A stretch of 64,000 nt of DNA from Pseudorhodobacter antarcticus. GTDB taxonomy: Bacteria > Pseudomonadota > Alphaproteobacteria > Rhodobacterales > Rhodobacteraceae. Positions within the stretch are counted from its first letter, which is position 1; every line of letters begins with the position of its first letter. Below the pieces are notes generated by a model that was not told the origin of the DNA, did no database searches, and saw nothing but the letters and a program-made list of their open reading frames with translations. Made by a program: the position numbers and the translations under genes. Location: positions 29,005-93,004 of the forward strand of contig NZ_FOCO01000012.1 of assembly GCF_900110135.1 (NCBI RefSeq), given 5' to 3'. Below, piece by piece: positions 57,836 through 64,000 of the stretch.

Positions 57836-59581
57836 TCACGCCCGCGCCGCATCTTCCAACCGCAACTGCACTTTGTTGCGCCCGCCAAAGCTGTTCATCT
57901 CCAACCGCCCCGCCAAATGAAACCGCTGCGCGCCTGGGTTTTCCAGCATCGGCCCCAACGGCCCGTCAAACGCGCCAAAGGCGATGCCGTCAATCTTGGT
58001 CCCCATCCCGTCGCCAAAGCTGATGCGCAGGTGGCTTTCGCCCACCCGTCGCGCGCTAACCTGTTGCTCTGCAAAGGCAAATCTTGGGGCAGGGGCCCCG
58101 GCCCCAAACGGTCCCGCCGCTTCCACCTGCTCAATAAATGCAGGCGTGGCGGCTGATGGCATCAACAAACCCTCCAGCCGCAAATCCGCTGGCCCGCCCG
58201 TGCCCGCCCCTTGGCGCGCCAGCAATTCGCCCAACCGCGCCATCGCCGCCTCAATCTGGTCCTCCGCCACGGTCAGCCCCGCCGCCATTTTATGCCCGCC
58301 ACCGCGCAGCAACAAACCCTCGCCCGCAATCCGGTGAATGGCCGCCCCCAAATCAACGCCCGCCACCGACCGCCCCGACCCTTTGCCAATTCCATCCTCC
58401 AGCCCAATCACCACAGCGGGCCGCCCTGTGGCCTCTTTCAACCGCGCCGCCACAATCCCCACAACGCCCGGATGCCAGCCAGCCCCCGCCGCCCAAACTA
58501 AAGGCCCGTCCAGCCCGCGTTCTTCGGCCTGCGCCAGTGCCGCCGCGCGCACCGCCGCTTCAATATCGCGCCGCTCGGTGTTCAGCATGTCCAACCGTTC
58601 GGCCATGGCCGCAGCCTCTGCCGCATTGTCGCATGCCAACAGGCGCGCGCCCAAATCCGCCGCCCCAATCCGCCCGCCCGCATTGACCCGCGGCCCCAGC
58701 AAAAACCCCAGCGCATAGGTGTTCGGCGCTTGGTCCATCCGCGCCACATCCGCCAATGCGCGCAGCCCAATCCGTTCGCGCCGCGCCATAACAACCAACC
58801 CTTGCCGCACAAAGGCCCGGTTCACCCCCACCAGCGGCGCCACATCCGCCACGGTCGCCAATGCCACCAAATCCAACATCGCCATCAAATCCGGCCCGGT
58901 CACACCGTCCGCGCGCAACTGCCTGTTCGCCTCCACCAGCATCAAAAACACCACGGACGCTGCGCACAGATGCGCCAGCGCGCCATCCTCATCTTGCCGG
59001 TTGGGGTTCACCACAGCCCAAGCAGGCGGCAGCGTTTCCGCCCCCAAATGGTGGTCCAGCACAATCACATCTGCGCCTTTCGCCGCCGCAATCGGCTCAT
59101 GGCTCAAGGTGCCGCAATCCACGCAGACAATCAGATCATGGTCGCGCGCCAACGCTTCCATCGCGGGCACGTTCGGCCCATACCCTTCATCAATTCGGTC
59201 GGGAATATACAGCGTGGCCACATGCCCCATGGCGCGCAACCACACCAACAACAGTGCCGCCGATGCGCCACCATCCACGTCATAATCGGCAAAAACAGCA
59301 ATCCGCTGCCGCCCCGCCAATGCCGCCAAAAACCGCTTTGCAGCCTTGTCCATATCCCGCAAACTCAAAGGGTCCGGCAACAATTCCCGCAAAGACGGTG
59401 CCATAAACGCCGCCACGCCCGCCGCCTCCACGCCGCGCCGCACCAAGGTCACGCACAGCGCTTGCGGCAACCCCGTCGCCTGCATCATCGCTTCGGCCAG
59501 CCGTGCCTCCTCCACATTCGGCCCCATCCAGCGCCGCCCCGTGGCCGACGCCTCCACCCCCAAAAATGCGCGCTCGCTCAT
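57836..59581 (-). CDS. recJ: single-stranded-DNA-specific exonuclease RecJ
   Basis: 5'-3' exonuclease for recombination and mismatch repair. 581 aa. DHH phosphoesterase motifs: FADYDVDGGASAALLL (motif I), VCVDCGT, VLDHHLGAE (DHH) and NPNRQDE. The DHHA1 domain has GRSVAGVDLG and the RGGGHKMAAGL motif. C-terminal OB-like part present. The ATG start has no strong ribosome-binding site. It lies upstream of tRNA-Glu on the same strand and downstream of the glpX terminator. Confidence 0.96.
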   Translation of the reverse strand: MSERAFLGVEASATGRRWMGPNVEEARLAEAMMQATGLPQALCVTLVRRGVEAAGVAAFMAPSLRELLPDPLSLRDMDKAAKRFLAALAGRQRIAVFADYDVDGGASAALLLVWLRAMGHVATLYIPDRIDEGYGPNVPAMEALARDHDLIVCVDCGTLSHEPIAAAKGADVIVLDHHLGAETLPPAWAVVNPNRQDEDGALAHLCAASVVFLMLVEANRQLRADGVTGPDLMAMLDLVALATVADVAPLVGVNRAFVRQGLVVMARRERIGLRALADVARMDQAPNTYALGFLLGPRVNAGGRIGAADLGARLLACDNAAEAAAMAERLDMLNTERRDIEAAVRAAALAQAEERGLDGPLVWAAGAGWHPGVVGIVAARLKEATGRPAVVIGLEDGIGKGSGRSVAGVDLGAAIHRIAGEGLLLRGGGHKMAAGLTVAEDQIEAAMARLGELLARQGAGTGGPADLRLEGLLMPSAATPAFIEQVEAAGPFGAGAPAPRFAFAEQQVSARRVGESHLRISFGDGMGTKIDGIAFGAFDGPLGPMLENPGAQRFHLAGRLEMNSFGGRNKVQLRLEDAARA

Positions 59582-59636
59582 GCTAGCCCCCTGATGCTTA
59601 ACGCATCCTTAAAACTCAATTCGTCTTGGCTTAAAT

Positions 59637-59669
59637 ACCTAAAAGCCCGCGCCTTCAACAAGCGCGGGC
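59637..59669 (-). terminator. intrinsic terminator of glpX
   Basis: On the minus strand, GCCCGCGC and GCGCGGGC form an eight-base stem around a nine-base loop, followed by TTTT. It lies 28 bp past the glpX stop codon. Confidence 0.75.
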
Positions 59670-59696
59670 CTTGGCAGCCGAAAAACCAAAAAACCC

Positions 59697-60662
59697 TTAC
59701 CGCGCGGGGCAGCGATACGTCATCCGCCGCACCGACCGGGTTTTGGACCGCATCAACAGCGTTTCGGTGGTAATCCAACCCGGCTCGCTCTTGATGCCCG
59801 CCAAAATCGACCCGCTCGTCACCCCGGTGGCCGCAAAAATCACATCCGCCGTCACCATCTCGTCGCGCGTATAAACCCGGTTCAAATCGGTAATCCCCGC
59901 CTTTGCGGCACGCCCCCGTTCATCATCATTGCGAAACAGCAGGCGACCATAAATCTGCCCGCCCATGCATTTCAACGCCGATGCCGCCAGCACCCCCTCT
60001 GGTGCGCCGCCCGACCCCATGTACATGTCAATCCCGGTAATCTCCGCTTCGGCGCAGTGAATAACCCCCGCCACATCGCCGTCCGTGATCAACCGAATGG
60101 CCGCGCCGGTGCTGCGCAGCGCTTCAATCATCGCCTCATGGCGCGGGCGCTCCAGCACGCAAACCGTAATATCTTCGGGCTTGCAGCCTTTTGCCGCCGC
60201 CAAAGCATGCACCCGTTCCGCAGGCGACATCTCCAGCGTCACGGTATCCACCGCAAACCCCGGCCCAATCGCCAGCTTGTCCATGTACACATCGGGCGCG
60301 TGCAACAGTGTGCCGCGCGGGGCCATCGCAATCACGGTCAGCGCGTTTGGCATATCCTTGGCGGTCAGCGTTGTCCCCTCCAATGGGTCCAGCGCAATAT
60401 CCACCGCAGGGCCTTTGCCGGTGCCGACTTCTTCGCCAATAAACAACATCGGCGCCTCATCCCGCTCGCCTTCGCCAATCACCACAACGCCCGCAATATC
60501 CAACAGGTTCAACTGGTCGCGCATCGCGTTTACCGCCGCTTGGTCCGCCGCCTTTTCATCGCCGCGCCCAATCAGCTTGGCCGATGCCAGCGCCGCCGCC
60601 TCAGACACACGGGCAAGGCCCAGCGACAGCAACCGATCCTGAAATTCCTGTTTATCGGCCAT
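59697..60662 (-). CDS. glpX: class II fructose-1,6-bisphosphatase
   Basis: Gluconeogenic (and, in autotrophs, Calvin-cycle) enzyme hydrolysing fructose 1,6-bisphosphate. 321 aa. Motifs GEGERDEAPMLFIGEEVG, DIALDPLEGT (metal site) and GSGGAPEGVLAASALKCMGG are characteristic of the GlpX family, distinct from class I Fbp. Start ATG is preceded by AGGGAGG. It is followed by an intrinsic terminator. The broken ceramidase-family gene lies 87 bp upstream on the same strand. Confidence 0.97.
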   Translation of the reverse strand: MADKQEFQDRLLSLGLARVSEAAALASAKLIGRGDEKAADQAAVNAMRDQLNLLDIAGVVVIGEGERDEAPMLFIGEEVGTGKGPAVDIALDPLEGTTLTAKDMPNALTVIAMAPRGTLLHAPDVYMDKLAIGPGFAVDTVTLEMSPAERVHALAAAKGCKPEDITVCVLERPRHEAMIEALRSTGAAIRLITDGDVAGVIHCAEAEITGIDMYMGSGGAPEGVLAASALKCMGGQIYGRLLFRNDDERGRAAKAGITDLNRVYTRDEMVTADVIFAATGVTSGSILAGIKSEPGWITTETLLMRSKTRSVRRMTYRCPAR

Positions 60663-60749
60663 GTGGGCCTCCCTGTGCGATGCGATGTTTCCAATCGCTT
60701 ATCCAGCCCCACAGACCGCCGCAAGCCTGTCAGCGCTAACAGCCCAAAC

Positions 60750-61416
60750 TTAGGCCCGCATCCGCCCAACCGCAGGCGCCCGCACCAGCATTTGCAGCAA
60801 AATCGCCACCATTGCGCCGTTCAGCACATGCCACATGAAATGACTGCCCGTCGGGAACGCCGCACATACCGCCAAATCCACGGTGCGAAACACCAGCGAC
60901 AGCGCAAACACCCCCGCCGCCGCCAGTGCCCAATGGCGCAATACATGGCCCCGCCGCCATGTCAGAATTGCAAACACCGCCAACGCCCCCATCGCAGGCG
61001 CGTATTGCAGCGACCCGTTCAAAGGCGCGGGCCCAGCCTCACCCTCGCCACTGGCCAAAAACACCACGACCAACAGGGCCGCCACACCCAGCGCAATCAC
61101 CCCAATCCGCCCCGGTGCCACGCCGCTGCATCGCCACCATCACATACAGCGCCACAAACGACCAAATAGGCACCGTATCGGCATATTCCGACCAGCCATT
61201 GGCAAAGGTGTGGAACAAAAACTACCCCACCCCAATCGCTGCGGCCAGCCCGATCAACATCCACACCACCACGGGCATCTGCCGCCCGCGCGCCACCACG
61301 CCAGCCCAAACCGCCGCCGCCACAAAGGCCAAATTGCTCAGCGCATTGACAGGCTCCGCCCAAAATCCGGCCCCCACCCGTTCACAATAAATGTCAACGG
61401 GCGCGAACCAATCCAC
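60750..61416 (-). pseudogene. ceramidase-family membrane protein, broken
   Basis: Read continuously the gene would give a protein of about 220 aa with seven membrane helices. It starts GTG ... DWFAPVDIYCERVGAGFWAE, then FLFHTFANGWSEYADTVPI (the HTF motif) and the ending FMWHVLNGAMVAILLQML with HVLN, all hallmarks of the alkaline ceramidase superfamily. Two lesions are visible: an in-frame TAG at 61222-61224 just before FLFHTF, and a +1 shift around 61110-61125 between VMVAMQRR and GRIGVIALGVAALL. It overlaps homoserine dehydrogenase's end by one base. Either it is a decaying gene or the sequence has two errors. Confidence 0.85.
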
Positions 61417-62703
61417 TCACACGTCCTCAATCCGCAAGGCCACAGGTGTGCCCACCACAACCCCCGTCGCCCCAAACCGGGCCAGCGCATCGTTCACATC
61501 GTCGCGCGTCGCCTTATGCGTCACAATCAACACCGGGGCCTGCGCATCCGAATGGCCATATTGCCGCATCCGGTCAATGGAAATCCCCGCCTCGCCCAGC
61601 GCGGTCGCCACCTTGGCCAGCGCGCCGGGCTTGTCCACCAACACCATCCGCAAATACCACGCAGATGCGGCCGCCACCGCCGCCGCCACGGGCACCACCA
61701 GCGCGCGCGCAGGCACGCCAAACACGGGCAAACGCACGCCGCGCGCAATATCCACCACATCGCCCATCACGGCACTCGCGGTCGGCCCCATGCCGGCACC
61801 CGCCCCGCGCATCACAATTTGCCCGACGCTGTCACCCTCCAACACCACCATGTTTGTCCCGCCCGACAGTTGGCCCAACGGGCTTTCCATCGGCACCAAA
61901 CACGGCGTCATCCGCTGCTCCAACCCCCGGCCCGTCATCCGGGCCACACCCAGCAACTTGATCCGGTATCCCATGTCGCCCGCATGGCGAATATCGTCGA
62001 TCGAAATCGCGCCAATCCCCTCCAACTCCACCGCATCAAAGGAAACTTGGGTGCCAAAGGCAATCGCGGCCAACAGCGACAACTTGTGCCCCGCATCAAT
62101 CCCGCCCACGTCCAGGTTCGGGTCCGCCTCCAAATACCCTAGTTGCCGCGCTTCTTCAAAGACCTGATCATACGGCAATCCCGCATCCTCCATCCGCGTC
62201 AGGATATAGTTGCAGGTGCCGTTCATCACGCCCATCACGCGCCGCATCCCGTTGGCCGCCAACCCCTCGGTCAACGCCTTGATCACGGGAATGCCCCCGG
62301 CCACTGCCGCCTCAAACCGAATAACCCGGCCCCCAGCCTCCGCACTCAGCGCCAGCTGATGCCCGTGATGCGCCAACAACGCCTTGTTCGCGGTGACCAC
62401 ATCCTTGCCAGCCGCAATCGCCGCCTCTGTGGCCAACCGCGCAGGCCCCTCATGCCCGCCCATCACCTCAATAAACACATCCACATCATCGCGGCACGCC
62501 AAGGCGACCGGATCATCCTCCCACGCAAAGCCAGACAGGTCCGCATCCCGGTTCTTTGTGCGGTCACGCGCCGATACGGCGGTAATCACCACCGCGCGCC
62601 CCGACCGCGCAGCAATCAAATCCGCATGCTTTTGCACAATCTGCACCACACCGATGCCAACAGTCCCAAGACCGGCCAGACCTAAACGCAACGGGGCTGC
62701 CAT
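61417..62703 (-). CDS. hom: homoserine dehydrogenase
   Basis: Reduces aspartate semialdehyde to homoserine, the branch to threonine and methionine. 428 aa. NAD(P) motif LGLAGLGTVGIGVVQI, VTANKALLAHHG, and the catalytic block MNGTCNYILTRMEDAGLPYD with LGYLEADPNLDVGGIDAGHK. A C-terminal ACT domain (MVLVDKPGALAKVATALGEA) suggests feedback control by threonine. Start ATG 62703 has GGAGAA at ideal spacing; an ATG 12 bases earlier (MENFM) is less likely. The tandem 12-bp repeat lies upstream. Confidence 0.97.
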   Translation of the reverse strand: MAAPLRLGLAGLGTVGIGVVQIVQKHADLIAARSGRAVVITAVSARDRTKNRDADLSGFAWEDDPVALACRDDVDVFIEVMGGHEGPARLATEAAIAAGKDVVTANKALLAHHGHQLALSAEAGGRVIRFEAAVAGGIPVIKALTEGLAANGMRRVMGVMNGTCNYILTRMEDAGLPYDQVFEEARQLGYLEADPNLDVGGIDAGHKLSLLAAIAFGTQVSFDAVELEGIGAISIDDIRHAGDMGYRIKLLGVARMTGRGLEQRMTPCLVPMESPLGQLSGGTNMVVLEGDSVGQIVMRGAGAGMGPTASAVMGDVVDIARGVRLPVFGVPARALVVPVAAAVAAASAWYLRMVLVDKPGALAKVATALGEAGISIDRMRQYGHSDAQAPVLIVTHKATRDDVNDALARFGATGVVVGTPVALRIEDV

Positions 62704-62788
62704 AAAATTCTCCATAATCAACGGGGCATCTGCGCGATGTGTTAGCCTGTCAAACGCCCGCGTGCAACACTCGGCCAAGCTGCGGGAA

Positions 62789-62848
62789 ACTGTCCCGCAG
62801 ACTGTCCCGCAGACTGTCCCGCAGACCGTCTCGCAGACAGTCCCGCAG
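62789..62848. repeat. tandem repeat, 12 bp x 5
   Basis: Five copies of the unit ACTGTCCCGCAG, the first three identical, the fourth ACCGTCTCGCAG and the fifth ACAGTCCCGCAG, with a partial sixth (ACTGGG). It sits between hom and the lipoprotein gene, upstream of both on the minus strand. The 12-bp period could expand or contract. Confidence 0.9.
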
Positions 62849-62857
62849 ACTGGGCCA

Positions 62858-63163
62858 TCAACCGCCCATCAACGCCGGATAGGCCGCAATCGCCGCCGCC
62901 AACCGCGCCCGCGTGGCCGCATCATGCACCGGCCCGCGCATCGCCCCCGCCCGCGCGCGCAATCCACCCGCCCGCGCGTCCAACGCATCGCGCGCATTCG
63001 CATTGGCCCGCCCGGGCCCCGCTTGCGCCAACAATCCGGCCATCGGCACCAGCGCGGGCGTCACACCCGCCACACGGCCTTGCTGCGCTGTTTCCACTTC
63101 GGGAAAACTCGCGCAACCAGTCAGCAACACCAAAACGGCAATCAGGGCAGGGCGCATCAACAT
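62858..63163 (-). CDS. small predicted lipoprotein
   Basis: About 101 aa. A signal sequence MLMRPALIAVLVLLTGC with lipobox LTGC (Cys17) is followed by an Ala/Arg/Gly-rich region containing GLLAQAGPGRANANARDALD and ARAGGLRARAGAMRGPVHDA. No known domain. Start at ATG 63163; ATG 63157 is possible. Of the type that Lgt would modify. It is divergent from the TetR gene and 154 bp upstream of hom. Confidence 0.72.
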   Translation of the reverse strand: MLMRPALIAVLVLLTGCASFPEVETAQQGRVAGVTPALVPMAGLLAQAGPGRANANARDALDARAGGLRARAGAMRGPVHDAATRARLAAAIAAYPALMGG

Positions 63164-63316
63164 AAATCCCAAAACGCAACGTCCCATCCATACCGCCCCC
63201 CCCGCCTTGGGGCAAGCGTGCAAGCCGCCCCGCTTCGGCTTGGTCCAAATACCTCTCGCCGCGCGCCCCATACCCCGGCGCTTGATTTGACCACCCCTTC
63301 CTATAAACACGGGCGC

Positions 63317-63910
63317 ATGGCACGCAAAATCGGCTCCTCCGCAAACACCACCGGCCCGCGCATCCGCGACGCCGCGCGCCATCTGTTTGCGCGCCACGGC
63401 TTTGCGGCCGTCTCCATGCGCCAAATCGCGGCCCATGTCGGCGTGCAGGCAGGTGCTCTCTACCTCTACACCCCCGACAAACAAGCGCTCCTCTTCGATC
63501 TCATGCAAGATCACATGATCACCCTTCTGGCCGCCTTAAACGATCTGCCCCCCGCCCATACCCCCGCCCAACGCCTCACTCAATTCGCCCGCTTCCACAT
63601 CGGCTATCATCTGGACCGCCCCGAGGCGGTGTTCATCGCCTATATGGAACTGCGCAACCTCACCCCCGAAAACTTCACCACCCTCGAATCCCTGCGCCGC
63701 GCGTATGAAGATCACCTGCATCTCATCCTTCAATCTGGCCGCGATACCGGCGCATTCACCCTGACCGATCCCAAACTCACCACTTATGCCCTTATCGCCA
63801 TGCTCACAGGCGTCACCAATTGGTACCGCGACGATGGCCGCCTCAGCCGCGATGATGTGCAAACCCTCTACGCCAACATGGCGCTGCGCGCCGTCGGCGC
63901 GCATCCATAA
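63317..63910 (+). CDS. TetR/AcrR family transcriptional regulator
   Basis: 197 aa. The N-terminal TetR helix-turn-helix is IRDAARHLFARHGFAAVSMR then QIAAHVGVQAGALYLYTPDK. The C-terminal ligand domain (FHIGYHLDRPEAVFIAYMEL ... TNWYRDDGRLS) resembles the group that senses acyl-CoA-type ligands, but the effector is not known. The ATG has only GGGCGC upstream. A longer upstream frame was rejected. Its target is probably the region to the right, beyond the window. A tandem repeat begins just after its stop. Confidence 0.88.
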   Translation: MARKIGSSANTTGPRIRDAARHLFARHGFAAVSMRQIAAHVGVQAGALYLYTPDKQALLFDLMQDHMITLLAALNDLPPAHTPAQRLTQFARFHIGYHLDRPEAVFIAYMELRNLTPENFTTLESLRRAYEDHLHLILQSGRDTGAFTLTDPKLTTYALIAMLTGVTNWYRDDGRLSRDDVQTLYANMALRAVGAHP

Positions 63911-63925
63911 TTGCATACGCCGTCC

Positions 63926-64000
63926 GCGCGCACGCCTAAACCCTGCGCGCACGCCTAAACCCTGCGCGCACGCCTAAACCCTGCGCGCACGCCTAAACCC
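63926..64000. repeat. tandem repeat, 19 bp, four copies then window end
   Basis: Unit GCGCGCACGCCTAAACCCT is repeated perfectly from 63926: three full copies and a fourth missing its last base at the window edge. It begins 16 bp after the tetR stop. The true copy number is unknown. Confidence 0.9.

Noticed and set aside
58730..59773. Long His/Pro-rich plus-strand frame opposite recJ.
   Set aside because: Antisense shadow of recJ with biased composition.
62789..62848. Possible CRISPR array.
   Set aside because: The units are contiguous 12-mers with no unique spacers and no cas genes nearby.
63926..64000. Possible CRISPR or telomere-like repeat.
   Set aside because: Perfect 19-bp units without spacers; a simple tandem repeat explains it.

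Overview
The window looks like chromosome of a GC-rich alphaproteobacterium, most likely Rhodobacterales (Roseobacter/Rhodobacter group). The pointers are an F1-only ATP synthase operon (atpHAGDC without F0 genes), a second heat-shock sigma factor of the RpoHII type behind a TGATCC-type promoter, a CIRCE-controlled groESL operon, an hsp20-DUF1150 pair, an H-type lectin protein and the rsmI-yraN-gshB block. This is inference from gene content; no 16S rRNA is present.

Layout. 1-8.7 kb: clpA (cut by the window edge), gloB, a methyltransferase and the F1 operon with its terminator. 8.8-16.7 kb: lectin-like protein, prs, a DsbA-like isomerase and an alpha/beta hydrolase, then a long minus-strand run (threonine aldolase, YcgN, ribF, MaoC, HAD phosphatase, Mn-pyrophosphatase). 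16.7-26 kb: TraB/GumN protein, groES-groEL, EamA transporter, NUDIX, purEK, YdcH, hsp20-DUF1150, trxB and an Lrp regulator. 26-38 kb: a 52-residue small gene and a possible small RNA, pgeF, a MidA-like methyltransferase, lgt, ubiK, a sugar-kinase-like ATPase, an SDR/FAH pair, murJ-glnD and an LpoA-like lipoprotein. 38-49.2 kb: rsmI-yraN-gshB, comM, a GST with a Cys/His tail, cobC-cobU, rpoH2-chaN-coaBC and asmA. 49.5-50.2 kb: an SDR gene.

50.4-57.7 kb is an integrated element. An 18-bp perfect direct repeat is formed by the 3' end of tRNA-Glu(TTC) and a copy 7.26 kb away. Just inside the distal copy lies a P4-type tyrosine integrase, followed by an AlpA-like regulator, a small serine recombinase, an unrecognised 459-aa protein and a tightly coupled three-gene operon ending in a four-helix membrane protein. 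The element is visibly AT-richer than its surroundings and most of its cargo is unrecognised. The three-gene operon is the best candidate here for an undescribed (perhaps defence) system, but that function is only a guess.

57.8-64 kb returns to core genes: recJ, glpX, a broken ceramidase-family gene, homoserine dehydrogenase, a small lipoprotein and a TetR regulator. A 12-bp and a 19-bp tandem repeat lie here; the 19-bp array runs off the window end.

Functional themes are energy (F1-ATPase), protein quality control (ClpA, GroESL, Hsp20, RpoH2), redox and detoxification (GloB, TrxB, GshB, GST), envelope biogenesis (Lgt, MurJ, LpoA-like, AsmA) and cofactor synthesis (RibF, CoaBC, CobU/CobC). 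Starts were chosen from ribosome-binding sites and family N-termini; several are GTG or TTG and are flagged.
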